Shown piece after piece: positions 20,271 to 32,600 of a DNA stretch of 44,195 bases (position 1 is its first letter; each line of letters begins with the position of its first letter). This stretch comes from Tieghemiomyces parasiticus (taxonomy: Eukaryota; Kickxellomycota; Dimargaritomycetes; Dimargaritales; Dimargaritaceae). Where the stretch lies: the NCBI GenBank assembly GCA_027575765.1, contig JANBPT010000326.1:1-44195 (forward strand). The letters are read 5' to 3'. Below the pieces are notes generated by a model, which saw only the letters and a list, made by a program, of their open reading frames with translations, ran no database searches and was not told the DNA's origin. The translations under genes and the position numbers were made by a program.

Positions 20271-23200
20271 ATGAGCTGGGATCGGAATCCCTTCAAAACT
20301 GGTAAGTTGACTCCTCGCCATAATGGCGTTGGGTTTAAGTTTGCTTGCTGGGTTGTCTATAGCTACACGGAACTACACTAAAGAACCACGTCTCAACCTT
20401 AACTTTGGGTATTGACCTGACAAACCGACCCTCATCCTCGTCACATCCCCGTCCCCCTCCGCACTAGTCAACGAAACCCCCGGCCCAGGTGCCTACGACC
20501 CCCACTCCCCTGAAAACCGCTACCGTCAGTACGGCTTTCTGACTAAAGCATCACGGTTCTCTAACAATCAACCCCAGGGCACCACCGACCTTGCGCGCCC
20601 CGGGCCGCGTTCGCGTCAGGCCACCGGCTGCATGCGTACGCCATCCCGCGTGACGCGGCGTCCAGCCGTCCCACGCGCCCGGGCCCCGCCAGCAACCGCT
20701 TTTAATGCAGCTGACGGTGCACCCAGTGCGGCGGCGGCCGCCCTCAGTGAGGCGCGCCTGCGCAGTGAGCTTGAGACGGCGCGGCGGGCCGAGCAGGCGG
20801 CCCTTGAGAAGCTGCGGAAAGTGGAGGCCCTCATGATGCAGTTGGAGGAGCGAGGGGAACACACGCAGCGACAGCTCGCCGATGAGGTCCGTCACTCCCG
20901 CCACGAGGCCCGGGTACACCGGCTGGTGGCGCAGGAAACCGAAACCGACCTGTTGTACCAGCGCAAGGCCCTGGCTGACCGTGTCCAGCGGCTGGAGGCT
21001 GAATTGCATGATGCCCAGGCGGCGTTTGCTGACCAACGGGCCCAAGACGAAACGGACCGGGTTGAACTGGCGGAGGCTGTGGTGCGACTCAATCGCCAAA
21101 TCACAGCCCGCAACCACGACCTGGCGCAGGCCAATCAGGGAAAGGACGAGGTGCGTCAGCGGTATCTTCAGGAGAAGGTTGCCCTGGAGGCCCAAGTGAC
21201 TGACCTGCAGCGCCGGATACAGACTCTTAAGACTCAAGACACGGCGCGTAGCGCCGTATTAGCCGACCTTCGGGACCAGCTGGAGCGTGAACAGGTCCGG
21301 GTGGCGGACCACGACAAACAGATCCAGGCCTCGACCCAGACGCTCCACGCGGAGCTGGCCGAAGTCCGTCGCCGCGAGGCCCTGGCCCGTGAGGGCGAGG
21401 AGGCCTACCGCCGCCAAGTGGAACAGCTTACGAAGACCATTAATGACCTCACGGCCGATCGTGCCGACGCCGACGCTACCCATCAGGCCGAAAGGCTGCG
21501 TCACGAGCGCCAACTGGCGGAACTGCGCGGTCGCGCCGAGCGGGTTCAGTCGGATCACGCCACGCTAGTCGTCGAGCTCGAGACGGTACGTGGCACGCTG
21601 GCCAATCAGACAAAGCAATGGGACGCCAAGTGCGACCGGTTCCAACGCGACCAGGCCGACCTCGAAAGTGCGGCTGAATCTTCACGCACCCAGGTACTCC
21701 GGCTGACGGGCCAGGTCCACCAGCTAGAGAAGCGCTATGACGCCCTGCGGGAGGAGAGCGAGGGCCGGATTGAGTCACTCACGTTCGATCTGGCGGAATC
21801 CCGTCGGCAGACCAACCGGCTACGCGCAGAACTGACCCAGGTCCACGACGCTCAGGTGGCCCAACTTACCGCCGACCACGAAACCACTGTGCGGACCCTG
21901 ACCCACCAGCTGGATCAGCTTCGACGTACGTACGATACGCTGACCGCCCAGTCGACAGCCGAATGCGGGGAGCTGCGAACCGCCCTGGCCGATGCCGACG
22001 CCGACCGCCAGGCTCAACTCGAAGCCCTTGACCTGGCCCGCCAGAAGGTACAGCACCTACGCCAAGAGAAGCAAGCGGCGGTGACAGAAGCCCGTGACGC
22101 GCAGGTCCGGGCCGAGGCCCAGGCCCGTCAGGTGCAGACCGCTTTGGAAGCCCAGCATACTGCGGTAGTCCAGGACCTACGAGTGGAAACCGGTAAGGTT
22201 CGTCAGGCCCTCGCTCGCGCCGAGCAGGCCACGCTCCGCGTGGAGTCCGACTTCCGGCAGTACCGCGTGGCCGACGAGGCCCGCCAAGCCGACCACCTTG
22301 CCGGTATCCAGCAGCTTGAGGAGGCGTTAGCCGCCAAGGCAGATGAGCTCCGCGAGCTGCAGACCCAGCTGCGTACCGTTCGGGCCGAGGCGACCACCGC
22401 GGCAGCCCAGCTCGAGCAGCAGCAGATGGAGGTCCAGCGAAACCGTCGCCCCGATCGTATCCCGGCTGAGCTGCGCAACCACTACGAGAACGAGATATAT
22501 CAGCTCGAACAGCAGGCCCACCAGTACGAACAGGCCCTGAGAGAGGTGAGGGCTAAGGCCACCGAGGAACACCTGGCACTCCAGCAGGAGCGGAAAAAAA
22601 TACATGATGCGGCCGAGGACTATCGTCACCAGGTCGAGTCGCTCACCACCATGGTCGAAACGTAAGTCGTCCCCCGTCATGCTGAACTTAGCCAAGTAGC
22701 GGCCACATGTCGACCACTGGCGGTCGGTAGCACCAAAGCTTTTCGATTTGCTCGATTGACCTTGGGCGCACCTTACTATCTCTTTTTCTCCCTCTCACCG
22801 TCCAAACCGTTTCCTATTACACCACTATGTCCCCCCCCTATACCCAGCCTACGGAACCAGGTTGCTGAGGCAGAGGCGGGTCACGAGCACACCTCAATTC
22901 AGCTCGAGCAGCAGCTCCAGTACCTGCAGAAACAGCATCCATCGGTCTACGATGCCCTGCTCCGCGCCCCAGAGGGCCAGACCGGCCTAACTGCGACCGC
23001 TGCCGGTCCTAGCGCGCTCAAGCATAAAATCCGGCATGTGGCCCAACTCAAGGACGAGAACCAGCGACTCAAACGTGACCTGGCCACCCTTGAGAAGCAC
23101 CGCGATTCCCTGCGACTCCGGATTGTCCACCTCGAGCGTGACCTGGAAGCGTATGTCGCCGTGGGTATCTCCGGCCACGAACTCATGAACACCCGCCGAG

Positions 23201-23874
23201 CCGAGCGTGGGGCTCCGCTCGACCTGCTGGCCCGCAGGCCAACGACCCCCAACGCGACAAGGGACGTCACTCCGGGGCACGGTAGCGCTGCCGGCCAGAT
23301 TCCCCGTGCCGTTAGCCACCAGTCACCGCCTACGCTCGACACTTCGACTGACCAGGAGAATGACGGGTCGGTGACTCCGCGTCGCCAGTCCGGTACCCAT
23401 GCAGCAGCGGCCAATGGCCGCCAGCTCACCGCTAGTGTCCGCCGGATCCGCGACCGGGGTAGCCTTGAGAAACGCATCAATGACTTGCTCCGTACGGCAC
23501 CGTTGGCGACCGCTACGAACGTGGCCACGAAGCGTAAACGCCAGGCACCGGTTTCTCCGCTCGGCGGTCGCCGGGCCGTTAACAGTACCATGGTCGCTCG
23601 TAACGACTTTGGGTCCCGAACCGTCAACCGGCCCGGCGTCGCCAGTCGTGGCGGGACGACCATGGGCGCGCGCAGCGTTAGTCGCACCTTGGTCCAGCGC
23701 GTGGGTCTCTTTGACGCCGCCGGTGGTAGCACTGATGGGGCCAAGCGCGCCCGACCGGCCAGCCAAAGCGCTGTGGCGCCATTGACCGCGTCGACTACTA
23801 CTTCCACTGCCGTCTCATCGCTCATTGGAGAACTTCGGGAGCTGCGCCGGCTTACTCCCGCTCGCAAAGTGTGA
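20271..23874 (+). CDS. HMMR/RHAMM-like coiled-coil protein, three exons
   Basis: The predicted 1083-aa protein resembles the hyaluronan-mediated motility receptor, in animals a microtubule and centrosome-associated spindle factor. Exons are 20271-20301, 20468-22661 and 22848-23874. Donors are GTAAGT at 20302 and 22662; acceptors are GCACTAG and ACCCAG. Both joins keep frame. Three features support the call. First, the N-terminus MSWDRNPFKTVNETPGPGAYD (PGPGAYD at 15-21), then FLTKASRF, parallels human HMMR (APSPGAYD...FQKSQRF). Second, a nearly continuous, proline-poor heptad coiled coil follows, about residues 95-780. Third, LKHKIRHVAQLKDEN (798-812) matches the human C-terminal block LKQKIKHVVKLKDEN, and helix and VGI follow in both. 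The last ~230 residues are a basic, Ser/Thr/Arg-rich tail with a KRKR cluster (possible nuclear signal or microtubule-binding region). It could instead be another microtubule-binding coiled-coil protein with convergent ends, but matching both termini makes HMMR the best reading. Confidence 0.85.
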
Positions 23875-25934
23875 GCCGACGAAGTATCTGAAATGCTACT
23901 CAAAGAGGAATCCATCCCCGTAGATTTAGTTGCTATGTTATGTCTAGTTTAATGCCCAGGCCTTGCCCGCCACCCTCTGTCCGGATGACACCCGTGTTCG
24001 GATTACCATGGCTACCTCTATTGTTCCCATCGTATTGTAGTTGTTAATACCCCACTCATACACCATCGGCGGCCCATTCCCTTGGGAATAGGTCATGAAT
24101 AAATCCGCCGCCCTGCTAGCGCTTACCTTACCACCATATCTGACAGCGGCTAGCCGTTACTAACTCGGCACGGCCCTGGCCAACTGGGTCCCTCGGGTTT
24201 TCTACCCAATCCGCTGGCAAGAGGCGCATGGCTACACCCAGTCCATCGGGCCTTGGCGGTCCCCTCTCCGCCGTTATGAACTCGAGACGAGACAGGGTTT
24301 TATGCGAGTAAGGGTAAAAATAGGCCACGGAGAATAGGGCAATCCGGAAAGACTGGTGATTAGACGGGTGGCCACGGGTGCCTCACTTGCACCAAGTCCC
24401 AAGCGAAGTGGCGAACGGGTTCTTCACGGGACCCGCAAGTTTGCAGCCAGTTGACAGCGCGGCGGTGTACACAAGGCGGCGAGCGTCGCTGGATTGACCG
24501 GCCTGTCCCGACCGGCGTAGCTTACTGTCACCTTGCCGATATCCCAAGGCAGGTTCGCTCGAACCCGACCGCTACGGGATTGGGCTTGACTTCCCACGGT
24601 CGACAGCTATGCCAAGTGCCAGGGAAAACTCGTGAGCCATTGTTTATGTTCCTTTTGGGGATTGACCCTGGTTTTCCTCGGCGGCCGGCCGATTTCTAAC
24701 GACGGTTAGTGCGCTGGATGTACAGGAATTTGTTAGCGCTCTGCCCCACTAACGACTGTTCTGTTCCCACAACCACGCCGTCTCCGCCGTTGCGGATGAC
24801 GCCTTCTAATACCAATCGGACACGGACAGGCCCAGCCGCCAAGCTGTTGGGCGGCCAGGTGTGTCAGCATGCCACCGCCGCTACCATTGATAAGTCGTAT
24901 TGGCAGTGCGCCCCTTCTTGTTCTCCGTTTGCACCGCTATTTTTGAATTCAGGGGAATCCCCGTAGGTTTATTGCGCCCTATTTTATACGTCGGCCGAGC
25001 TCGCTAGCCTGCTAACCTGTCTCAAGCCCCCCTCGGCCTTGTTGCACAAACGAGCTTGCGATCAGCCCAACCACTCTTGTCACCCATATTCACCCTCGGG
25101 CCGCCCCAGTCACGCAGGCTTCTCTCATTCGCGTGCTTGTCATTGCGGCCAACCACTGGGAGGCGCTCCTTACTTCCACCTACCAGCCCTTCCCCATCCG
25201 CTTCCTAAAAGCCTCCCCGCGCGCGCTCTGCCGCCCAATCAATGGAAAAGGACCCTGTTCCCCCGCTCCTCTTCTCCACGGCCCCCCGCCGACTCTCTCA
25301 ACACACTGCCCCGTGCCCCTTTCCGCTTCGGCTGGGCTGCGAGACTGTGGCACTGACCTGGCGCCGATTCGTTACGGAGACGCCCGCCCGCTCGCGTGTA
25401 TAGGCTACTTTCGCGCTCGTAAAGCCCACCCGCCAAAGCGCTCGCCATCCTTGCTTACCACATTGCGTTTGTCGGCTGGTCCATCATCGCCTTTTGCCAA
25501 CCTCCTTCTACAGCCAGTTCCTTGGCCTACTCTGCACCGGCCCCGTCCCCACCTACCCAGACATATCTTTGCGGACAGCGGTGTCCCTAGTCAGGACAAC
25601 GACCCTGACACGAAGCTTACATTCCCGTTCCCCATCTTCGCACGAGCCAGACTCACGCGCATCCCGCCCGCCCCCACGGCCTGGCCCTTTTTTAGTCGCC
25701 CCAGCCGGCACCGAGCGCTCGGTCTGCCCGTACTTCACCACCTGCCTACGCCTGAGCTTGTTTGGTCTCGGTGTCAAACACGGGTCAATCGCCAGCCCGT
25801 CGGCTTTCGTTTACTCTCGACCACGCGGCTCCGCCCCGCAGCCGACCTCGTTTGTCCTCCGCATTCCCGCCCAGATTTTTACTCCTACGTTTCACCTCTC
25901 TGCCTAGCCCCGCGAACCCGCCCCCGTGTGCACG
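23875..25934. other. Intergenic and long C-rich leader
   Basis: An AATAAA at 24098-24103 may serve polyadenylation of the HMMR-like transcript. From about 25040 to 25934 the plus strand is strongly pyrimidine-rich, probably the promoter/5' leader of the proline-rich gene. It holds a long open frame (from about 25133) that begins at a non-ATG codon and overlaps the real start in another frame, so I treat it as compositional. Nothing else was recognised between 24100 and 25040. Confidence 0.45.
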
Positions 25935-27710
25935 ATGCACACCAATGTCCCGGCGCCGCCTCCGCCCGAACCCATGGATACTTCACCGATTCCCCGTCCG
26001 CCCTCATCCCAGGAGTCGCCGGCAGGTAACGCCCGCTCTGGAAACGGTCACCCGCAGCCACCGCCGTCAACCACGCCACCCGAATCCTCCAGTGCTCAGA
26101 CCAATCCCGCGTACCTTCCAGCTGGATCGCCGGTCACCGTGCCATCCACCCCGCGTTCAGCCCGCTCGTCGACTTCCAAGCCCCTGCCGGCCTTAACGCC
26201 TATTATTACCAGCCACGATGCTTTACGAACTATGGGCCACCGCCGCCAGGATGCCCCACCAGACGACACACAAACTCAGCCCCCAGGTCGCGCAGGTTCG
26301 ATTAACCACCCACCCGCGCACCACTACGGTCCGCACTCGGCCCACCCGCGTGTGCATTCGTTGAGTACGAGCCAATTCCGGGAGGAAGGTGGCGTGTCAC
26401 GACTGACCACTCACCACAGCTTTCCACACCACCAGCACCAGAAGGAGCAGCGCCAGAATCACCGTACGCGGCCGCACAGCGAGACCCGCTTCGGATCGTC
26501 CGGCGGCCTCAACAGCGCCCCGGCCTATTTACGGCCCGATCCACCCCCGTGGCACCCATCCGCGCCGGAACCTCCCGCGGCCACCGAACCTATTGCCCCA
26601 ACGCAGCAACAAACACAACAACCGGGTTCGTCGTCGTATCGCCCGCCACCACGGTTGCACGAGGCCGTGCTAGCCCAACTCCCACCTGCAAAAGAATCCA
26701 TGACGCTGCGCGAACTTTTGGCCGCCTATCGCCATGACCCGGACTTGCTCAAACTCATTCTACCAGCCAAAGTCGAAGAGGATCGGGTAAGACGAATGGC
26801 GTTGCAGCGAGGGCATGTTACACTGCCCTCCGCAGTATCAAGTGCCGTGAACACCTCGGTTGCATCGCCTGGCTGTTTCCCACCAATCTAATCGACCATT
26901 ATTTCACCTCCCATCTCACCCACCCACCTCCTCCCACCCATGACCCCTACTCTGAAGTTGCGCGCCGAAGATGTTAAGCGCCAGACCGAGAGTCTCCGCT
27001 TGCAGCAGCTCAACTTAGACATTGCCTACTTAGAGTTACAGACGCAGTACACAGAGACTCACGGCCACCCCCCGCCGTTCCGGCCCTCGGCCTCCAACGC
27101 TTGCGGGCCGAGTGGGGATCCCGAAGGGCAGGCCCCCCCATACCGGGAGATGATGGACCCGGCGGGTCGCCCACCGGCACATGCCGGTTACCTAGCCCCA
27201 CCGCCGACAGGCCCCGAAGTGCGACCCCCCAGTCGGTACGATGCTCCTGCCTGGGACGCGTCTCCTCCGCGACTTCCCTATGACCACGGATACCATCCCG
27301 GAAATGGCATGTCACAACCCCCGCCACCACTGCCCATGCACGGTGGACCTGGCCCGTCCCCGTCTTACCACTACCCACACCCATTGCACAAGGGTCCGCC
27401 TCCACCCCCACCGCATCAGGCACCGCCACCGCCGCCCCAGGCTTACCCGCCGTTGCGCCATGAATCACCAGGTGGGGTTCGCGACACCCACATGTGCTAC
27501 TCGCCACAGACCGAGTCGCCCATATCATCCCTCCCACCCCACCTGCAGGGCCCGCGGTCAGCAGTTGTACCCCCGGTCGCAGGCAAGAAACGCAGCGTCC
27601 CGCACGAACAGGTCATGGAGGCCATGCGCAAGAAATTGCATGCTAACCAGCAGAGCCGGACGCAGACGAACGGCGCCATCCCCTATTCGCCCGCCCGTAG
27701 TCCCAAATAA
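25935..27710 (+). CDS. Proline-rich protein with central LRELL-helix region, unknown function
   Basis: Not assigned to a family. Exon 1 is 25935-26786, exon 2 is 26958-27710. A GTAAGA donor at 26787 joins in phase 0 to an acceptor ending TCTGAAG at 26957, and the join creates a continuous charged helix. The product is 534 aa. Residues 1-~245 are low complexity, rich in Pro, Ser, His, Thr and Gln. A predicted helical segment follows: MTLRELLAAYRHDPDLLKLI, then LPAKVEEDR/LRAEDVKRQTE and SLRLQQLNLDIAYLELQTQY, spanning the intron. Next comes a second Pro/His/Tyr-rich segment with PPPPP runs, ending in KKRSVPHEQVMEAMRKKLH, a basic helix that could be a nuclear signal. The layout (disordered arms, short helices, basic tail) would suit a transcriptional regulator or adaptor; that is inference. 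The gene converges on the OTU gene, 499 bp away. The intron is the least certain part, because the acceptor lacks a strong pyrimidine tract. Confidence 0.7.
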
Positions 27711-28209
27711 TAAGCCAAGTGGGACGTAAGGCTGGCTTACCACATGTACCGAATACCACCCGAAACGGCCGGCCCGTCGGGCGTGATGTCTTTGCTTGAA
27801 TAACGAACTGCAGGGTGTGTGTGTGTTTGGGGGGATCTCTACCATTCCAACTGGAACGCTATAAACTCCCTTCCCCCTATCGACAACTCTGGCATCACCA
27901 TTGATGTTCAACTCTTGGTTACCACATTTTGTTACCATGCACAGGCTAGTTTTAAATTGGACAAGGTCGCTGTATCTGCAGATTGATTGAAAGAAGATAA
28001 TCGAATTGGAAGCGGTGCTTGAGGGCCATGGTAGCAGCAACACCAAAAAAAATGTATAGCAAAATTGCCCAGGTTGGCTTAATTCTCCGTAATGGCGTGG
28101 TCGTAAAAAGTCAAGAGGTTTCAAGTGCGCGTCGGGAGGAAAAGATTGGAGGATCCGGCAGCCGCCGGTGCTATCATCGTTTGCGCCACTAGACGTTTAG
28201 TGGGGGGGG
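27711..28209. other. Convergent intergenic region with (GT)n
   Basis: It separates two convergent genes. It contains a (GT)6 repeat at 27815-27826 followed by TTTGGGGGG, and no coding signal. Either strand could hold poly(A) sites; none stands out. Confidence 0.5.
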
Positions 28210-29660
28210 CTAGAGATTCGCCGTATTATCCTCCTGAATGATGCGGCCGAGACGTTTGAGGGCACTGGTGTATTGAGGCACGTCGGCGTCAAACTCGGTC
28301 ACGTCGTCCTCAAACTTCATGTTTAACGTCGGGGCGAGGCCGACGGCGTCGTAGTGGGACCCGGTATACACCAGAAAAACGCGGGTAGGGTACTGGTGGC
28401 GGCCGTACTTGTCGATGTGGAGGTCGCGGATATCGATGGAATAGATTTGGAGCCCAAACAAGATGGCCATGATGTCGAGTTCGAGGGCGCCGCCCCAGTT
28501 TCGCGGGTGTAGGATCCACCGACTATACTCGTGGACGGTCATGGTGAAGCCGGCCGCGTAGTAGATGGACGGATGGCGACGCATGTAGGCTGCCACGCGA
28601 CGGCGGAGGACGGGGGCCTTGCCCAGACGGTTCTTGGTCACGAAGGCCATCGCGTGGAATAGACAGCTACCGTCGCTGAGAGCGCAGCGGCGGATGAGGT
28701 AAGAGGAGCCCATCGGGGCGTACATGATGCTGAGCCGGCGTTGGTCAATGTTGTAGGGACTACCATTGTAGAGCAGGGCCTGCTCCGCAGCGGTTTCGTA
28801 GACCCGCTCATAGTCGTCGCCCACATCGCTGTAGGCGTTGTCGTCGTCGTCGTCACCGAAGGTGGTGTCCTCCGAACTCGACCAGCTGTTGGTCCGTGAC
28901 CGGTATTCCCGCTGCTGCGCACTGGGATCAACGCGCTCGGTGGGGTACTCGTCAGTGACTTTGCACGACGCAAACAGGGACTCGAGGGGCTCGGGCGTGG
29001 CCGACCGGCTGCTTTGGTAGGAGGACGGGGCCGGGGACCCCCGGCGGAACGAGTCACCGTGGATGGTGATGGGGATGGATATTGATATGCTACGCGTCAA
29101 GTCCGGGCTGGACCCGTAGGCCGGCGAGGCATATGAGGGCCGGGGGGGAGGTGACGGGGAGCGCGTCCGCGGTGGCGGTGGTGACGGAGAGCGTGCTGGG
29201 GGCGGCGAAGGGGATGACCGACGGCTGCTATCGTAGAAGGTCGCGGGCTTGCTCCAGGAAGAACCAGAAGGGCGCCAGTCGCTGCCAAAAGACGACAGTG
29301 GCTCGAAGCCTGACGGGTAAGTAGACGTAAGCGTTGACTTGCCGCCTGACGTTGAGGAGGGAGTAAAGGCCGAGCTGGTGGGGAACGCGCTCGCGTGGGA
29401 GCCCGACGCTCGGTAGAACCGGTCGGTGAACATGTGGGGGTTGGTTTTGTTGGGAGGGCTGGGGAGGAATCCGCTGATGGGAGGGACGGGGTTGTGGGGA
29501 ATGAGGGGGGTAAGCGGGGACCCCCGACGCGTGGCGGTGGCCGCGGTCGGAGTTGGGAGCGGGGCGGGCGAAGGACTGCGTGCGCCGGTCGAACCGAATG
29601 CGTGGTAGCCGGGCTGCTGGGCGAGGCTCGGGTCGGGCCAGACCAGGCCGCTACGAACTG
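28210..29660 (-). CDS. OTU-domain cysteine protease, OTU1/YOD1-like (3' exon; start not found)
   Basis: This is a deubiquitinase-type catalytic domain at the C-terminus. RRCALSDGSCLFHAM holds the catalytic Cys (codon at 28663-28665), WGGALELDIMAILFGLQIYS matches the OTU1 core, and LVYTGSHYDAVG holds the catalytic His (28354-28356). The preceding ~300 residues are Ser/Pro-rich and probably disordered, with repeated RSPSPPP units and an acidic DDDDD stretch. I place the exon start at 29660, after TTATTCTCTTATAG; that leaves 482 residues. The frame stays open further upstream, but no in-frame ATG occurs before MFTDRFY, deep inside the exon, so a 5' exon is missing from my model or translation starts at that Met. 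No UBX-like N-terminus or C-terminal C2H2 finger, as in yeast/human OTU1, is visible. OTU assignment is firm, subfamily is likely, the 5' end is open. Confidence 0.85.
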
Positions 29661-32600
29661 CTATAAGAGAATAAAAGGTAGTGAGGTATACAAGAAACGA
29701 CACCGTAGCCGGAATAGCGGCGGGAGGAATACGCGTCCAGGTGAGCGAGGGTGGCGAGTAGGCACGGACGACGTTGCAGGGGGGGGGGTCGGTATGGGCG
29801 TGCGTACGTTTTTTGGGGGCACGCGACCAGGGACTCGCAGGGATGAGGCGATGGGGCCTGCACGGGGTGCCGCTATACTCTATGTGGCGAGAGGGCCAGC
29901 GATGAAAATGCGGCAGGGCACCGCAGAGAAAACAACGTCGGAGCTTGCCTAGCAACGGGTTTCCGCTGTGCCTGGCCTCGACGGTCGGTAACGGCCGGTT
30001 GGTTCGCCTGGTAAGGGGGGCATGTGGGGTGGCAGTGGTAGGACATGGACAGGAATTAATAACTGTCAACTGGGTCACAATACCGCCCGGGCGTGTGGAG
30101 ACCAAGTACCCGCCACGACTGAGGGCCAATGGACACTCTGACGCCAGGGCATCGGACGCACTGTGGAGACTCACTCATCAACCCCCCTCCCTCCTGTCGG
30201 TGGGCGATTAGCCCCTAGGCACCAAACCACAGCACCCCTGTCGGTTTACTGAGGACAGCGGGCCACGGGGTGGTGATAGACTGTACACCGAGTAGCCACA
30301 AGGAAACCGGCCGATCACTAGCGAACCGACCCGGGAACAGAGGTGCAATGTCGGATAAGGACCCCACTACTTACCGGTGACGATGGATGCGCCAAGTATG
30401 ACGAGTCGGAAAAGATGCTTCAGCGACGGGCCCCGTTCTGCAACGCAGCGGGCTGGGCTATACTGGAAAAAGAATGAAGTGGCGACGTTTAAAAGGCCGA
30501 AGGAAATATTGGATATGGCCGCCGCGAAACCAAAGAGGTCGGGAGATTGGCCGGAATGGTTGGCGGAAGGCACCTTGGCCGCGGAAGTGGCGCGGTGTTG
30601 AAAGGGAAGGCGGGGCCAAAGGTAGAAACTATATCCCCAACGAAGCGGCACTTGCGAAACTACGACAGGGATATCTTGTTCCGTGTAACGCAACCAGGTG
30701 TATAACCAGCAAAGTTGTACAACCGTCTAGAACGAGCCAGCGAGAGGGCAGTCAGTATCGAAGGGCAACCGTAGCAACCCAGGAGGGCAAGTCAGACTCT
30801 CTAAAGTGGGGGAGGGGGTGGATGAGGGGTACCAATCTACATGTGTTGACCAGGAAAAAAATACAAGCCCAGGAGAAAGGGCGGCGCTTCACCACCATCC
30901 TTTTATATAGCGACCAACTTAGAGGTTAATATATGGATAGTGTTGTACCGTCGTGTTTGGGGCAAGTCGGCGGTCATGTTCACTGCATGTGGAAAATACA
31001 ATGAAGACGCGACTGCCCAATGGGACTGTCGCGGAAGAATGGGCATATGGAAGCTGATGCCGTTATGAAGAAAAGGAAACTGTGGTCATCGCAATCGTCA
31101 AGAAAAAGGGGGGAAGTGGCTGTGCAGCCGCACCAGTGCCTGTGACATCAAAGTAGGCGGGGTGCGTACCCAGTCTGCATAGCCACCATCGCCAGGTACG
31201 TTGGCTAAATAGGGGAATCGGCCCTACTGAAATTTCTAACATTCCGAACCTCGATACGTTGGTCAAAGCCGCGTTTTATTAAGTTTGAAGATTGTACATT
31301 TTGTTTTTGGCTTTAGACCTTCCGCCCGAGCAGCCTGCTTCTTACAAAATGATAAACTCTCAACTGCCGCAACCATCAGGAAGCAAGGGCATCAAGCAAT
31401 AACTGGGCGGCCGGTCCGATGGAAGCCGCCTCAGTAATGACCGCCAGAAAACATGATGGAAGGCCAACCAGCACCGACGCACCAATCCCAAAACCCCTCT
31501 AAATGACGCCCATTCAATTACGCCACGAGACTAGGCGTGGGTAAGGGGACACGGCAAAAAGGACCGGATGGGCTGCCAGTTGGACGTGTTGGCACCGGAT
31601 GCATGTGCAGCAGGGTAGTACAGGTCCCTAAACATTTCGCAATCGCTGGTCGTTGGCCACCGGACGTCCGTAAGAAGCATGGCATCCACCTCGACCACGC
31701 CGAATACTCCCCCATTTGGCTTGGATCATGACCAGCAGCCCAAAGCAACTGGGGAAAATCGACGACTTGGCTGTGCCCGCAGTGCCAACAACTTTTGTTA
31801 GAAGATGGCCCGTCAGGAACCCATCCCAGCAACGTTAGAAAGGATCGTCCACAGTCGGAGTCAATGTGATGTGTATATAGAGGGGTCGGTGTCGAGTCCT
31901 TTACTCATCTAGTGGCTTGGAAACATAAAAAAATTGTAGCAGCAGCCTTAGTTTCCAAGTATATTCGACGTGTATGTATCGGGTACCTTGAAGGCCGGAC
32001 CGGCGATACTATGCGACATCATCAGTCAATGAAGTGAAGAAGGAAGTGGCGTGGACCACCCGCACAGTTCACTGGTAGCCACGCCACCCGGACCTGGTCC
32101 GACGACTTCCCCGGTGCATTTTTGTTGGAGTCATGGTTCAAAAACACGGTGTTTTACCCACGTCCTGGGGCGGTTTCCTTGGATTCCTACCTAAACAGCG
32201 AGCCTGGTGGTAATCCCAAAGTAGCCGCCCGGTGGAAACGTAAAAGCACCGATGGAGGTCGGAGCCCATATTGCCTCCGCCCAAGGGTGGGAGGGGGCCG
32301 GTGGAAGGACGTATCCGGTCAGCTTTTCCCAGGTCTCTATCGCTGCTCGCCAAGGTGCACCTGGCGGCGATAAACCCCATTATCATCAGACGGGTGCTCG
32401 ACGCCAGAGTAGCTACCGCCCGCGTGTAAGGTTAGTGCGGGTGCTCTGAGTGCAGTCACTGGGCTCTGACGATCCCGCCGCCCATTCAATCCCTGTCAGG
32501 TATAGATAAGCCACCATTCGACTGCGAAACCACCGCGTCGAGTGACTAGCAGACGCAACCAGGGCTTCGGATGGGCTAGACCGACTTATGCTCGAACTGC

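Noticed and set aside
20551..21237. 228-codon minus-strand frame
   Set aside because: Antisense to the coiled-coil exon; no independent signal.
22947..23915. 322-codon minus-strand frame
   Set aside because: It is the antisense shadow of HMMR-like exon 3, which has homology support on the plus strand.
25133..26029. 298-codon plus-strand frame
   Set aside because: It begins at a non-ATG codon, overlaps the start of the proline-rich gene in another frame, and its composition follows from the C/T-rich strand.
31518..32450. Several 65-104-codon frames on both strands
   Set aside because: Overlapping frames of equal length on both strands with no conserved motif; consistent with random open frames in GC-rich DNA.
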